64,000 nucleotides of DNA from Blastomonas fulva. Its GTDB lineage: Bacteria; Pseudomonadota; Alphaproteobacteria; Sphingomonadales; Sphingomonadaceae. The notes under the pieces are model-generated. The model saw only the letters and a program-made list of their open reading frames with translations, did no database searches and was not told the origin of the DNA. This document shows positions 7,231 to 17,271 of the stretch, one piece after another. Made by a program: the position numbers and the translations under genes. The stretch is from NCBI RefSeq assembly GCF_003431825.1, contig NZ_CP020083.1, positions 2,022,501-2,086,500 on the forward strand. The letters are read 5' to 3'. Position 1 is the stretch's first letter. Each line of letters opens with the position of its first letter.

Positions 7231-8700
7231 ATGATCAGTCGATTGGGATCGGGCGGCGGCTCTCTGGTGGCCGTGGCGCTGGCCGGGGTCATCGCTGCGA
7301 CCCTGATCGCCAACCAGCCGATCCGCTTTCCGCTCGACGATGCCTATATCACCATTGCCAATGCCCAGCAGATCGTCACCGGCGCGGTGGACAGCTATGG
7401 CTACACCCGCCCGACCGGCGCGACCAGCCTGGTGCACATGCTGCTGCTGGTGCCGCTGGGTCTGGTGATGGCCTGGCCTGCCGCCTCGCTTACCCTGGCG
7501 CTGCTCGCAGCGTCGGCTTATGTCCTTGGCCTGTACCGGGCGCTGCTGACGATCAGCAGCCATCGCGGCGTCGCGATCCTCGGCAACATCGCCGGGTTCG
7601 CAGGAATCAAGCTGTGGTACCAGTTGATGAACGGGCTGGAGACCGGGCTTGCCATGGCGGCGGTGATCTGGACCGTTTATCTCGCGCAGTTTCCCGACGA
7701 TCCGGCGCGGCGGCGATGGCTGGCAGGGCTGATCGGGGTGCTGCCCTTCATTCGGCCTGAACTTGCGCTGCTGACCGCCGTGCTGGCGATTGCCGCAGCA
7801 GCCAGACTTTACCACCAGCCTGCGCAGCTGGCGCGGCTCGCCGCGCTGACGCTGGGCGTTGCGGCGCTGCTGGCGGCGCTGGCCTGGGCGGCGACGGGCG
7901 AGCTGGTTCCGCAGACCGCAGGTGCCAAGGTCGCGTTCTTCGGCGATGGCGGGCTGTCGCTGCCCGACCGGCTGCTGATCGTGCTGCTGTCGGTCGCCAC
8001 GGCGCCGCTGGGATGGGTGCTGCTCGGCCTCGCCGCGCTGCCCATGGTCCGCGACGGCTGGGCGCTGCTGGCCTTTGTAGGCGCCTATCTGCTCGCCAGC
8101 ACGCTGTCGCTGCCCAGCGGGCTGATGCACAACGACCAGCGCTACCTTTTCATTTTCGTGCCGCTGGCGCTGGCGGGCTGGGGGGCGCTTGCCGCGCGCG
8201 CGGACGTCATGCGCGGCAGGGCCCCGATGATCGTCTCGGCGGGCGCCGCGCTGATGATCGCCAGCTTCTTCCTTGGCGGCTGGAGTTTCTATCGCGACAG
8301 CCTTCGCATCACTGCGGATCAGGAGCAGCTTGCCACCTGGGCGAAGCGCAACCTGCCGCGCGATGCCCGGGTGCTGATCCATGATGCGGGCTATTTCGGC
8401 TGGCAGACCGACTTCGCGCTGGTCGATGTGGTGGGGCTCAAATCCCCCGATTCGATCGCCGCGCATCGTCGCTGGACGCTGCCGTCGGCGGGCAAGGATC
8501 GCGGCCGCGCGGTCGACGAGATCGCGCGAAAGGCACGCGTCACGCATGCGGTGATCCTAGACCGACCCTTTTGGGGCGACATCGCAGGGCATCTGCGCAA
8601 GGCGGGCTGGCAGCTCGATCCGCTGCGCGCGGGTCCCGATGACGACTATCACGTCTACCGCCTCACCCCGCCGCAGCAGCGCGCGGCGCGGCGGGAGTGA
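7231..8700 (+). CDS. Polytopic membrane protein, glycosyltransferase-like (GT-C type)
   Basis: A 489-residue protein with roughly ten hydrophobic segments. An early Asp-Asp motif lies just after the first membrane helix (FPLDDAYIT, Asp36-Asp37), the arrangement of the catalytic Asp in GT-C glycosyltransferases that use polyprenyl-phosphate sugars. The large C-terminal soluble part (about residues 370-480) contains RNLPRDARVLIHDAGYFGW and VDVVGLKSPDS, resembling the extracytoplasmic domain of these enzymes in actinobacteria and proteobacteria. Acceptor and donor cannot be told. The ATG at 7231 follows AAGAGG and begins the first helix; an in-frame extension upstream runs through the terminator and is rejected. 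It ends 28 bases before the next gene. Confidence 0.75.
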   Translation: MISRLGSGGGSLVAVALAGVIAATLIANQPIRFPLDDAYITIANAQQIVTGAVDSYGYTRPTGATSLVHMLLLVPLGLVMAWPAASLTLALLAASAYVLGLYRALLTISSHRGVAILGNIAGFAGIKLWYQLMNGLETGLAMAAVIWTVYLAQFPDDPARRRWLAGLIGVLPFIRPELALLTAVLAIAAAARLYHQPAQLARLAALTLGVAALLAALAWAATGELVPQTAGAKVAFFGDGGLSLPDRLLIVLLSVATAPLGWVLLGLAALPMVRDGWALLAFVGAYLLASTLSLPSGLMHNDQRYLFIFVPLALAGWGALAARADVMRGRAPMIVSAGAALMIASFFLGGWSFYRDSLRITADQEQLATWAKRNLPRDARVLIHDAGYFGWQTDFALVDVVGLKSPDSIAAHRRWTLPSAGKDRGRAVDEIARKARVTHAVILDRPFWGDIAGHLRKAGWQLDPLRAGPDDDYHVYRLTPPQQRAARRE

Positions 8701-8728
8701 TGGGCAACGCGATCACAAGGGGGCTGAA

Positions 8729-9217
8729 ATGAGGATGCGGATGGCGCTTATGCAATCGATGGTGCTGGCAGGGCTTGCGGTAGTGGGTGCATCCCCCGCG
8801 GTCGCGGCAACGGCAACGGTAACGGCAGCCGAGCTTGGCGCGGCCCAGCGTTATGTCGAAAGCATCTATGCCCGGCTCCCGGGCGATTTCGACTATCGCT
8901 CGGTCCGCTACACGCCTGCGCTCAAGGCGCTGATCGCCAGGGACGATGCCTGCGCCGCAGCAGGCGGCGGATATTGCGTGATCGATGCCGTCCCGTTTTG
9001 CGACTGCCAGGACACCGGCACGGACTACAGGGTCGTCGGCAGCACCGTCACCGCGATCGGCAGATCAGGCGCGCGCGTCACGGTCAACATGCGCAACGGC
9101 GGCAAAGTGCGCTACTCGGTCGACCTCGCTTTGGCCAAAGGCGTTTGGTACGTCGCGGATATCGCCACTCCTGCGACCCCCAGCTTTGCCGCCAAGCTGA
9201 AACAGGGGCTGCACTGA
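8729..9217 (+). CDS. Small exported protein of unknown function
   Basis: A 162-residue protein with a clear signal peptide (MRMRMALMQSMVLAGLAVVGASPAVAA, cleavage near residue 27). The mature part has an N-terminal helix AAELGAAQRYVESIYARLP, a Cys-rich middle (CAAAGGGYCVIDAVPFCDCQD, four Cys) and a beta-rich C-terminal half (VTVNMRNGGKVRYSVDLALAKGVWYVADI) resembling DUF3828-like or NTF2-like lipoprotein folds. No lipobox is seen. A good Shine-Dalgarno AAGGGGG precedes the ATG at 8729. It follows the putative glycosyltransferase by 28 bases and may be co-expressed. Function unknown. Confidence 0.75.
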   Translation: MRMRMALMQSMVLAGLAVVGASPAVAATATVTAAELGAAQRYVESIYARLPGDFDYRSVRYTPALKALIARDDACAAAGGGYCVIDAVPFCDCQDTGTDYRVVGSTVTAIGRSGARVTVNMRNGGKVRYSVDLALAKGVWYVADIATPATPSFAAKLKQGLH

Positions 9218-9348
9218 TCGCGCAGCGCGCATCCGCGCCGCAACGGTTCGTCACATTTCGGGCGGGCGCACGCAGCCCCGGCAACGCGCGGGCTTGCGCA
9301 TTTGCGGCGGACCGGTAGGACGCTGATTGAAGCAGCAGGGGCAGGATC

Positions 9349-10665
9349 ATGGACCGCAAACTCACCTGGTATATTTTCGCAGGCATGATGCTGGGCGTCG
9401 CTGTGGGCTATGGCGTGCATATCGGCATTCCCGTGGACAATCCGTGGTTTGATTACACGACCAAGACCTTCAAGCTGCTGTCGGACATCTTCCTCAACCT
9501 GATCAAGCTGCTGGTGGCCCCGCTGGTGCTGTCGACCATCGTGGTGGGCATCGCGCATATGGGAGACAGCAGCGCGCTCGGGCGCATCGGCGTACGCGCG
9601 CTGACCTGGTTCATTACTGCCAGCTTCATCTCGATCGGCCTCGGGCTGTTGATGGTCAACCTGTTCCAGCCGGGTGTCGGCGCGCCGATCCCCGATGCTG
9701 CGGAAGCTGCCAAGATGGTGGGCGAGGTCAAGAAGCTCGATGCCTGGGAATTCACCCTGTCGATCTTTCCGAAGAACGCGCTCGAGGCGCTGGCCACCAA
9801 CAACATCCTGCAGATCTTGGTGTTTGCCATCTTTGCTGGTGTCGCCCTGTCGGCGATCGGTGAAAAGGGTGCGGCGCTGGTGCGCGGATCCGAAGCGCTG
9901 GCCGAAATGATGCTGCAGATCACCGGCTATGTGATGCGCTTTGCTCCCTTTGCGGTGTTCGGCGCGATCGCCAAGGTGGTGGCGGCCAGCGGGCTTGCGA
10001 TCCTGGGCACCTATTTCGAGCTGCTCGTTGAATTCTACGCCTCGCTGTTGCTGCTGTGGGTGCTGCTGTTGACCATGGGCTGGATCTTCCTGCGCGAAAA
10101 GATCTGGCAGCTGATCCGCTATATTCGCGAGCCGCTGCTGATCGCGTTCTCGACAGCCTCGTCCGAGGCCGCTTTGCCCAAGATGTTCGAACAGCTCGAC
10201 CGTTTCGGCGTCCCGCGCCGCATTTCCGGGTTCATGCTGCCGCTGGGATACAGCTTCAACCTCGACGGATCGATGATGTACATGAGCTTTGCGACGATCT
10301 TCATCGCGCAGGCCTATGGCATCGATCTGTCGATCAGCTCGCAGATCCTGATCCTGCTGACACTGATGATCAGCTCCAAGGGAATCGCCGCGGTACCCCG
10401 CGCCAGCCTGGTGGTGATCACCGGGACGCTGGCCCAGTTCGGCCTGCCGGTGGAAGGCGTGGCGATCATTCTGGCCATCGACCAGTTCCTCGACATGGGA
10501 CGGACCGCTACCAACGTCGTCGGCAATGCCGTGGCGACCAGCGTGATCACCAAATGGGAAGGCATGCTGGAGCGCCCCGACCCTGCCGAGCTGGAACTGC
10601 CCCACGCCCCGGCGCACACCCCGCACCACGGTACGCGCGGGCTCGATCTGCCCGAAGACGTTTAG
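9349..10665 (+). CDS. Dicarboxylate/amino acid:cation symporter (DAACS family)
   Basis: A 438-residue inner-membrane transporter of the GltP/DctA type, which takes up glutamate, aspartate or C4-dicarboxylates with Na+ or H+. Eight hydrophobic segments and two re-entrant hairpins are recognisable. Diagnostic motifs are the serine-rich HP1 (SFSTASSEAALPKMFE), the TM7 motif YSFNLDGSMMYMS (the family NMDGT motif, here NLDGS), HP2 (SSKGIAAVPRASLVVITGTL) and the TM8 substrate motif AIDQFLDMGRTATNVVGN. Substrate cannot be fixed from these. It has its own upstream region of about 130 bases and converges with pal, the two sharing the terminator near 10702-10733. Confidence 0.93.
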   Translation: MDRKLTWYIFAGMMLGVAVGYGVHIGIPVDNPWFDYTTKTFKLLSDIFLNLIKLLVAPLVLSTIVVGIAHMGDSSALGRIGVRALTWFITASFISIGLGLLMVNLFQPGVGAPIPDAAEAAKMVGEVKKLDAWEFTLSIFPKNALEALATNNILQILVFAIFAGVALSAIGEKGAALVRGSEALAEMMLQITGYVMRFAPFAVFGAIAKVVAASGLAILGTYFELLVEFYASLLLLWVLLLTMGWIFLREKIWQLIRYIREPLLIAFSTASSEAALPKMFEQLDRFGVPRRISGFMLPLGYSFNLDGSMMYMSFATIFIAQAYGIDLSISSQILILLTLMISSKGIAAVPRASLVVITGTLAQFGLPVEGVAIILAIDQFLDMGRTATNVVGNAVATSVITKWEGMLERPDPAELELPHAPAHTPHHGTRGLDLPEDV

Positions 10666-10701
10666 GCGCCGGTCGCAGCAATGCGGCCCCGGCGTCGCAA
10701 A

Positions 10702-10733
10702 CAAAAAGGCCAGCCGTTCCGCACGACTGGCCC
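10702..10733 (-). terminator. Terminator of the tol-pal operon (possibly bidirectional)
   Basis: GGCCAG (10708-10713) pairs with CTGGCC (10727-10732), extended by a CGT/ACG inner stem. On the minus strand it is followed directly by TTTTTG (complement of 10702-10707), an intrinsic terminator about 30 bases after the pal stop. The CCCTTT run on the other side gives a weaker plus-strand terminator for the symporter. Confidence 0.75.
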
Positions 10734-10760
10734 CTTTGATTCAAGTTGTCAGGTCGCTGA

Positions 10761-11279
10761 TCAGTCGATCGTGACCGTGACCGCGCGGCGGTTCTGAGCC
10801 CAGGAGCTTTCGTCCGATCCCATCGCGGCGGGGCGTTCCTTGCCATAGCTGACCACGCGCAGCCGCTGCTCGCTGACGCCCAGCGAGACCAGATAGTTTT
10901 TCGCGGCGTTGGCGCGGCGTTCGCCCAGCGCGATGTTGTAATCGCGGGTGCCGCGTTCGTCGGCATGGCCTTCGATGATCGCCTGCTTGTTGGGATACTG
11001 CGCCAGCCACTGCGCCTGACTCTGCAGCGTGACCTGATCGTCGGAATCGACGTTGTAGCGATCCAGATCGAACAGGATGCGGTCGGAGCGCACCTTGGCG
11101 AGGAAATCGCGCTGGCTGCCGGGGACCACGGCATCGCCGACGCCCGAATTGTCCTGACCCATGGAATTGTCGACCGCCGGACCCGGTGCGGGCGGCAGCT
11201 CGGGGGGTGCCTTCTTGGCGCATGCACCCAGGGCAATCACGGCGGTCGCCATGATCAGCGTGTTACGGACAGTTCTCAT
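10761..11279 (-). CDS. pal: Peptidoglycan-associated lipoprotein Pal
   Basis: A 172-residue outer-membrane lipoprotein. The signal peptide ends in the lipobox LGAC with the lipidated Cys at residue 20, followed by a Pro-rich linker (PPELPPAPGP) and an OmpA-like peptidoglycan-binding domain (about residues 60-172) with the core motif GHADERGTRDYNIALGERRA and the terminal NRRAVTV. Pal binds TolB and meso-DAP in peptidoglycan and completes the Tol-Pal constriction machine. It is the last gene of the operon, separated from tolB by 211 bases, which may contain its own promoter. No cpoB/ybgF follows; a terminator does. Confidence 0.97.
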   Translation of the reverse strand: MRTVRNTLIMATAVIALGACAKKAPPELPPAPGPAVDNSMGQDNSGVGDAVVPGSQRDFLAKVRSDRILFDLDRYNVDSDDQVTLQSQAQWLAQYPNKQAIIEGHADERGTRDYNIALGERRANAAKNYLVSLGVSEQRLRVVSYGKERPAAMGSDESSWAQNRRAVTVTID

Positions 11280-11490
11280 CGAGCGTCTCCTTCTTTCAAG
11301 GGGAGGAACAACGCCGCCGGGGATTTCCCGTTACAGCGCATGCTCCATGGGGGAATGGCTATGCTGGACCGGTGCGACGCGGCCCGTGACGACAATACAA
11401 CCCGTAACTGCGACGAAGCGTGACTCGGTTTGACGCCGAGGTAAACCCCTTTGCCGCAAAAAGCGGCATGCAGCGCAGGTTTGGCACGGG

Positions 11491-12825
11491 TCACGGCAGG
11501 ATCGGACCCCAGGAGGGATCGGATCCATCGACCGGAGTGGGCAGTCGCCGCTCGTTCGAGCCGGTCAGATCGACCTGCCACACGGTCGAACTGACCGCGC
11601 CGCGCCCGGTGCGGAAGAACTGGATCACGCGTCCGTTGGGCGCCCAGGTGGGGGCCTCGTCCTGCCAGCTGTTGGTCAGCAGCCGCTCGCCGCCGCCCGA
11701 TGGGCTCATCACGCCGATGCGGAAATTGCCCTGCATCTTGGTGAACGCGATAAGGTCGCCGCGCGGGCTCCATTCGGGCGTGGCATAGCGCCCGCCGCCA
11801 AAGCTGATGCGGCGCTGGTTGGAGCCATCGGCGTTCATCACATAAAGCTGCTGGCCGCCGCCCCGGTCGCTTTCGAACACGATCTGGCTGCCATCGGGCG
11901 AGAAGCTGCCGCCGACATCGATTCCCGGGCCATCGGTCAGCCGCACCGGGGTGCCGCCCTGGACCGGGATCTTGTAGATGTCGGTGTTGCCGCCGATCGC
12001 CATCGAATACAGCAGGAAGCGGCCATCGGGCGACCAGCGCGGAGCGAACGTGGGGTTGCGGCTTTGCGTGACCAGCCGCTGCCGCCCGGTGCCGACATCA
12101 TAGACATAGATGCGCGGGTTGCCGTCGAGATAGCTCAGATAGGCGATCTGCTTGTAGTCGGGCGAGAAGCGCGGGGTCAGCGCGGTCGACTGGCCGTTGG
12201 TGATGAAGCGGTGGTTGGCGCCATCGGAGTCCATGATCGCGAGCCGCTTGGTGCGGTTCCCCTTGGGACCGGTCTCGGCGATATAGGCGATGCGGCTGTC
12301 GAAGAACGGGCTTTCGCCCGACAGCCGTGAATAGATCGCATCGGCGCATTTGTGCGCGGCGCGGCGCCAGTCAGCCGGTTCGACGACGAAGCCCTGCCGC
12401 GTCAGTTCGCTGCCCAACGCGACGTCGTAGAGATAGCAGCCCACGGTGATCTTGCCGTCGCCGTTCGAGCGGACGAAGCCCTGGATCAGCGCGGCGGCGC
12501 TGCGGCCCTGCCAATAGGGGAAGGTGGGCGCGGTGACCTCGTCCACGGTGATGCGTTTGACCGCGCTGCGGCCGATCGGCTTGAACAGGCCCGATCGGTC
12601 GAGATCGGAGGCGATCACGTCGCTGATCCGGTTGCCCAGATCCTCGGTGGTGCCCGCCAGCGTGGAATCGCTGCGCGGGGTGGGCAGCGCCGGGACCGCG
12701 ATTATCAGGTCGGCATTGCCCGCATTGTCGACATCCACCGCCAGCTGCGCCTGAGCGGGGGTGGCGAGCAAGGTCAGGCCGGTGGTGAGCACGAGGCCGA
12801 GTTTGGTGAGCGAGGTCATTCGCAT
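11491..12825 (-). CDS. tolB: Tol-Pal system protein TolB
   Basis: A 444-residue periplasmic protein. The signal peptide (about residues 1-26, ending TPAQA) is followed by an N-terminal domain that contacts TolA (about 30-165) and a six-bladed beta-propeller (about 175-440) made of WD40-like PD40 repeats, visible as ALTPRFSPDYKQIAYLS, FAPRWSPDGRFLLYS, DVGGSFSPDGSQIVFES, ATPEWSPRGDLIAFT and EAPTWAPNGRVIQFF. It binds Pal at the outer membrane. It starts 3 bases after tolA, so translation is probably coupled. Length and domain order are normal. Confidence 0.97.
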   Translation of the reverse strand: MRMTSLTKLGLVLTTGLTLLATPAQAQLAVDVDNAGNADLIIAVPALPTPRSDSTLAGTTEDLGNRISDVIASDLDRSGLFKPIGRSAVKRITVDEVTAPTFPYWQGRSAAALIQGFVRSNGDGKITVGCYLYDVALGSELTRQGFVVEPADWRRAAHKCADAIYSRLSGESPFFDSRIAYIAETGPKGNRTKRLAIMDSDGANHRFITNGQSTALTPRFSPDYKQIAYLSYLDGNPRIYVYDVGTGRQRLVTQSRNPTFAPRWSPDGRFLLYSMAIGGNTDIYKIPVQGGTPVRLTDGPGIDVGGSFSPDGSQIVFESDRGGGQQLYVMNADGSNQRRISFGGGRYATPEWSPRGDLIAFTKMQGNFRIGVMSPSGGGERLLTNSWQDEAPTWAPNGRVIQFFRTGRGAVSSTVWQVDLTGSNERRLPTPVDGSDPSWGPILP

Positions 12826-12828
12826 GGT

Positions 12829-13731
12829 TTACAATCCCAGATAGAAAGTTGGTTCGATGGTCTGCCACTCGGAATAGAATTGCGGCGGGAATTTGAACGG
12901 GGCGGCGCGGCGGACTGCGGCGATGGCGCGTTCCTTGTGCAGCGCCTCCTGCGCACGGTTGCTGGCGGTCACGCCAGTGGTGACCGCGCTGGGGCTGCCG
13001 ACGATGTTGCCCGATTCGTCCAGCCGTACGCTGACTTTGGTGCGCAGCTGGTCGGCATCCGCGCCGGTGGGCGGCACCCAGTGCGGCTTGACCTGGCGGA
13101 GCAATTCGCGCTGCAGCGATGCGACCACCGCGGGCCCTGCGACCGATGCGGGCGGCGTCTGCGACCGGCTGGTCGAGGCCTTGTCGGTCACCCCTTCCAG
13201 AAAATCGCTGCCGATGCGCGGCGCGCGCGGCGCCTTGGCCGCAGGCTTGGCAGCGGGACGATCGGGGCGCCTGCGATCGGAGGTATCGGCGGGTGCGGCA
13301 GGCTTGGGCTTTTCAGCCGCCTTGGGTTGCGGCTTGGCTGGCGGCGGCGGGGTGCTGCGCGCAGGCTTGGGCACCGGCGCAGGGCGCGGCTTTTCTGCGG
13401 CCTTGGGCTTGGGCGGGGAGGGACGCTCGATCGCCTTGGGCGCGGGCGGCTCAGGGCGCTTAACCGCAGGCGCAGGGGTCGGTTCGGGCTCGGCGGCAGG
13501 CTCGGCCTTTTCGATCTCGGGTGCAAGCTCGGGCGCGGTGGCGGTGGCCGCCTCGCGCGTCGGGTTGGGCGCGGTCGAGATCAGCCCAACCTCGTCGGTC
13601 AGTTGCACCGAAATCGGCTCGGTGGGCATCTTCAGCTCGCTGCGGCTGGCGATGCCCAGCGACAGCGCGCCGAACAGCGCGACATGGCCGATGACCGCAA
13701 CCGATAGTCCCAGGCGTTCGCTTTTCTCCAT
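12829..13731 (-). CDS. tolA: TolA-like energy-transducing protein
   Basis: A 300-residue inner-membrane-anchored protein. It has a short cytoplasmic start, one membrane helix (about residues 8-26, LSVAVIGHVALFGALSLGI), a long Pro/Ala/Lys/Glu-rich periplasmic arm (about 60-190) with repeated KPKAAEKPRPAP-like units, and a C-terminal domain (about 205-300) with VSVRLDESGNIVG and AAPFKFPPQFYSEW typical of TolA/TonB C-terminal folds. Position between tolR and tolB identifies it as TolA. It links the TolQR motor to TolB-Pal. The low-complexity arm produces long antisense frames that are not genes. Confidence 0.93.
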   Translation of the reverse strand: MEKSERLGLSVAVIGHVALFGALSLGIASRSELKMPTEPISVQLTDEVGLISTAPNPTREAATATAPELAPEIEKAEPAAEPEPTPAPAVKRPEPPAPKAIERPSPPKPKAAEKPRPAPVPKPARSTPPPPAKPQPKAAEKPKPAAPADTSDRRRPDRPAAKPAAKAPRAPRIGSDFLEGVTDKASTSRSQTPPASVAGPAVVASLQRELLRQVKPHWVPPTGADADQLRTKVSVRLDESGNIVGSPSAVTTGVTASNRAQEALHKERAIAAVRRAAPFKFPPQFYSEWQTIEPTFYLGL

Positions 13732-13766
13732 CCCTGCCTGTTTCCAGCCTTTCGTCGCAAAAATGC

Positions 13767-14221
<455 letters not shown>

Positions 14222-14222
<1 letters not shown>

Positions 14223-14923
14223 CAGATCGGGTCCTTCTCGAGTTCGCGGCTGAGCTCGCCATGAAACGCATCGGCAAAGCGGAACAGCCGCCCTTCGAGC
14301 TTGTTCAGCCGGTGCGAGAAGCGGTTATAGGCGATAACCGCGGGGATGGCTGCGAACAGCCCGATGGCGGTCGCGAACAGGGCTTCGGCGATACCGGGAG
14401 CAACGACCGCGAGCGAGCTGTTCTGTTCGGCGGCAATCGCGGTGAAGCTGCGCATGATCCCCCAGACGGTGCCGAACAGCCCGACGAACGGCGCGACCGA
14501 TCCGACCGTGGCGAGGAAGTTCAGACGATCGGCCATGGTGTCGATCTCCTGCCCCACGGTGGAGTGCATCGCGGTGGCGAGCCGCTGGCGCGCGCCATCA
14601 AGATCGGTGATCCGGCTCTTGGTGGTCCGCCGCCATTCGCCGACGCCCGATGCCAGCACCCGCGCGCTGGGCAGCTTTTCGTGGCCCCGCGCCTTGTAGA
14701 ACGCATCGATATCGCCCGCCTTCCAGAAATCCTGCTCGAATCCGGTGTTGTCGCGCACGATCTTGCCGATCTTGAGGCCGAAGCTGATGATGATCGTCCA
14801 GGTCCAGATGCTGGCGAGTGCAAGGCCGATCATCACCGCCTTGACGACAAGATCCGCCTCCATGAACAGCTTGAGCGGCGACAGGGTGACGGCATCCGGG
14901 GTGAGGCCCATGGTATCGATCAT
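14222..14923 (-). CDS. tolQ: Tol-Pal motor subunit TolQ
   Basis: A 233-residue MotA/TolQ/ExbB-type channel protein with three membrane helices: about residues 20-45, 130-160 (LNFLATVGSVAPFVGLFGTVWGIM) and 170-195 (GIAEALFATAIGLFAAIPAVIAYN). The conserved VGLFGTVWGIM and EALFATAIGLFAAIPAV motifs are intact. It forms the pentameric proton channel around the TolR dimer. Its ATG overlaps the ybgC stop by 4 bases and its stop touches tolR. Length is normal. Confidence 0.98.
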
Positions 14924-15420
14924 AAGCGGGGTCTGTCTTTCTGGTCGGGATCGAGAATGGCGGAAAAAGCGTCCACCCAGGCGCGCGGCTGACGGATGGG
15001 GCGCCCTTCGGGATTGATGAATGCTGCGGTAACGTCTGCCTCCAGCAGTGTCTCGATAGAATCGGTGACAGATTGGCCGCGTCGGATGACTCGTTGATGA
15101 ATGATGCAGGCTGCTGCGCGCAAACGTGTGATCTGGCTCATCACGACAAGGTCGTCGTCCATCTTGGCGGGACGCACGAAGCGCAGGTGCATGTCGGCCA
15201 CCGCAAAGACCCCGCCACCTGCATCATGCGTTCCGCGCTGGTCGACGGCCAGGCAGCGCAGCATGTCCGACCGCGCGCGCTCCATGTAGCGCAGATAGTT
15301 GGCGTGATAGACGATGCCCGAAAAATCGGTGTCCTCGAAATAGACCCGGCAGGCGAAATAATGCGTCTGGCCCTCGAACCGGCCATTGAAGGGAATGATA
15401 TCGGGCGGGATCATGACCAT
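14920..15420 (-). CDS. ybgC: YbgC-type acyl-CoA thioesterase
   Basis: A 166-residue hotdog-fold enzyme. The signature [24 protein letters not shown] (residues 27 onwards) carries the catalytic Asp32, equivalent to Asp18 of E. coli YbgC. The family hydrolyses short- or long-chain acyl-CoA or acyl-ACP and is usually the first gene of tol-pal operons, as here. It overlaps tolQ by ATGA. The N-terminus is about a dozen residues longer than E. coli YbgC, and the ATG at 15420 is the best available start. The promoter for the operon should lie in 15421-15578, divergent from the DAHP synthase gene. Confidence 0.94.
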   Translation of the reverse strand: MVMIPPDIIPFNGRFEGQTHYFACRVYFEDTDFSGIVYHANYLRYMERARSDMLRCLAVDQRGTHDAGGGVFAVADMHLRFVRPAKMDDDLVVMSQITRLRAAACIIHQRVIRRGQSVTDSIETLLEADVTAAFINPEGRPIRQPRAWVDAFSAILDPDQKDRPRL

Positions 15421-15578
15421 GGCCTTCGCTTAGAGTCTTTGCGACATCAAAGGCAAGGCTCGCGAGCCCGTGGCGACCGGAAATGCCATTTGGATGCTGC
15501 TTTTTGCGCGCGACATTGCTATGGGGCGCGGCCCGGCCTAGATTGGCCGGCCTGATTTTTTCGATACCGTTTGGAGTG

Positions 15579-16958
15579 ATGGACGTGGCGGCAAAATGGA
15601 CACCGGATAGCTGGCGGACCCAAGAGGCGCGGCATATCCCGGACTATCGCGATGCCGCGGCCCTTGCCGATGCAGAAGCGACGCTGCGCAACTATCCGCC
15701 TCTTGTGTTTGCAGGCGAAGCGCGAAACCTGGAAAAGGAACTCGCGCGCGTCGCTGCCGGCGAAGCGTTCCTGCTGCAGGGCGGCGATTGCGCCGAGAGC
15801 TTTGCCGAGTTCCACCCCAACAACATCCGCGACACCTTCCGTGTCCTGCTGCAGATGGCGGTGGTGCTGACCTTCGCCTCCAAGCGCCCCGTGGTGAAAT
15901 TGGGCCGGATGGCGGGCCAGTTCGCCAAGCCGCGCTCGGCACCGACCGAGCGGCAGGGCGATATCGAGATGCCGAGCTATTTCGGCGACAACATCAACGG
16001 CATCGAGTTCGATGCAGCGGTGCGCGAGCCCGATCCGCAGCGCATGGTCCGCGCCTATTCGCAGAGCGCAGCGACGCTCAACCTGCTGCGCGCCTTTGCC
16101 AGCGGTGGCTATGCCAGTCTGCAGCAGGTGCAGGGCTGGATGCACGATTTCATGGGCCGCAGCCCTTGGGCGGATCGTTACGCGCAGACCGCCGACCGGA
16201 TCAGCGAAGCGCTCGACTTCATGCGCGCCTGCGGGATCAGCCCCGATACTGTTCCTCAACTGCAGGCGACCAGCTTCTACACAAGCCACGAGGCGCTGCT
16301 GCTGCCGTTCGAAGAGGCGATGACGCGGCGCGATTCGCTGACCGGCGACTGGTACGACACCAGCGCGCATTTCCTGTGGATCGGCGACCGCACCCGCTTT
16401 GAAGGATCGGCGCATGTCGAGTTCCTGCGCGGGATCGGCAATCCGATCGGCATCAAGTGCGGCCCGAGCCTGAGTACCGATGCGCTGCTCAACATGCTCG
16501 ATACGCTCAACCCCGCGCGGGTTCCGGGGCGGATGACGCTGATCAGCCGTTTCGGTCACGACAAGGTCGAGGCCGGGCTGGCCCCGCTGGTCCGTGCGGT
16601 GAAGAAGGAAGGCCATCCCGTGATCTGGTCGTGCGACCCGATGCACGGCAATGTCGTCAAGTCCGAGAGCGGCTTCAAGACGCGTCCGTTCGAGCGGATC
16701 ATGGCCGAGCTTCGCGGCTTCTTCGCGGTGCATCGCGCCGAGGGCACGCATGCCGGCGGCATCCATATCGAGATGACGGGGCAGAACGTCACCGAATGTA
16801 CCGGCGGTGCGATCGCAATCACCGACGAGGCGCTGGGCGACCGCTACCACACACATTGCGACCCGCGTCTCAACGCAGCGCAGTCGCTCGAAGTCGCGTT
16901 CGAGGTGGCCGAGATGCTCAACGCCGAAGCCACCGCAGCCGCAAGGAAGGCAGCATGA
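15579..16958 (+). CDS. Class II 3-deoxy-7-phosphoheptulonate (DAHP) synthase
   Basis: A 459-residue enzyme catalysing PEP plus erythrose-4-phosphate to DAHP, the first step of the shikimate pathway. It is a class II (plant/actinobacterial type) enzyme. Motifs include [11 protein letters not shown] with the metal-binding Cys71, [55 protein letters not shown] and [19 protein letters not shown] residues near the end. The frame is open upstream but homologues begin at [13 protein letters not shown]. The ATG at 15579 has GGAG just before it. A 57-codon gene begins inside its stop codon. Confidence 0.96.
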   Translation: MDVAAKWTPDSWRTQEARHIPDYRDAAALADAEATLRNYPPLVFAGEARNLEKELARVAAGEAFLLQGGDCAESFAEFHPNNIRDTFRVLLQMAVVLTFASKRPVVKLGRMAGQFAKPRSAPTERQGDIEMPSYFGDNINGIEFDAAVREPDPQRMVRAYSQSAATLNLLRAFASGGYASLQQVQGWMHDFMGRSPWADRYAQTADRISEALDFMRACGISPDTVPQLQATSFYTSHEALLLPFEEAMTRRDSLTGDWYDTSAHFLWIGDRTRFEGSAHVEFLRGIGNPIGIKCGPSLSTDALLNMLDTLNPARVPGRMTLISRFGHDKVEAGLAPLVRAVKKEGHPVIWSCDPMHGNVVKSESGFKTRPFERIMAELRGFFAVHRAEGTHAGGIHIEMTGQNVTECTGGAIAITDEALGDRYHTHCDPRLNAAQSLEVAFEVAEMLNAEATAAARKAA

Positions 16959-17128
16959 GCGAGAGGCGGGTCGTCGTGCAGCGCGAAGTCGTCCGCAACG
17001 GCGTCGGCTTCGGCAGCGCTCTTGCCATCGCGATCAGCTACACCGCGCACAAATCGGTGCTATGGGCGATCATCCACGGGTTCTTCTCGTGGTTTTACGT
17101 CGTGTATTTCCTGCTCACGCGGGACTGA
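16955..17128 (+). CDS. 57-residue membrane peptide coupled to DAHP synthase
   Basis: The ATG overlaps the DAHP synthase stop (ATGA) and the frame runs 57 codons. The product starts [16 protein letters not shown], then has glycine- and alanine-rich and aromatic stretches ([36 protein letters not shown]) that can form one or two membrane segments, ending TRD. Codon use matches the neighbours and the overlap supports translation by re-initiation. Small proteins with the [19 protein letters not shown] pattern recur in alphaproteobacteria, but I know no function. Confidence 0.7.
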   Translation: MSERRVVVQREVVRNGVGFGSALAIAISYTAHKSVLWAIIHGFFSWFYVVYFLLTRD

Positions 17129-17140
17129 CGATTGCAGGTT

Positions 17141-17240
17141 CCCCTCCCTGGTGAGGGAGGGGCTAGGGGTGGGTCGTCCACGCTGAGCGTAGCATCGGGA
17201 CGCCTACCCACCCCCAACCCCTCCCTGGAAGGGAGGGGAG
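17141..17240. repeat. Palindromic repeat upstream of the M20 peptidase
   Basis: Contains CTCCCTGGTGAGGGAG near 17144-17159 and CTCCCTGGAAGGGAG near 17221-17235. The segments between can pair over a longer distance (AGGGGCTAGGGGTGGGT with ACCCACCCCCAACCCCT). It is of the same style as the repeat at 1616-1748. It probably acts as a transcription attenuator or mRNA-stabilising structure between the peptide gene and the peptidase. Confidence 0.75.
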
Positions 17241-17271
17241 CAAGATTGAAAACGACAAAAAGGGGCATCGC

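Noticed and set aside
12352..13707. Long plus-strand frame of 451 codons opposite tolA/tolB
   Set aside because: Antisense shadow of the Ala/Pro/Lys-rich TolA arm and TolB; high-G+C genomes generate such frames.
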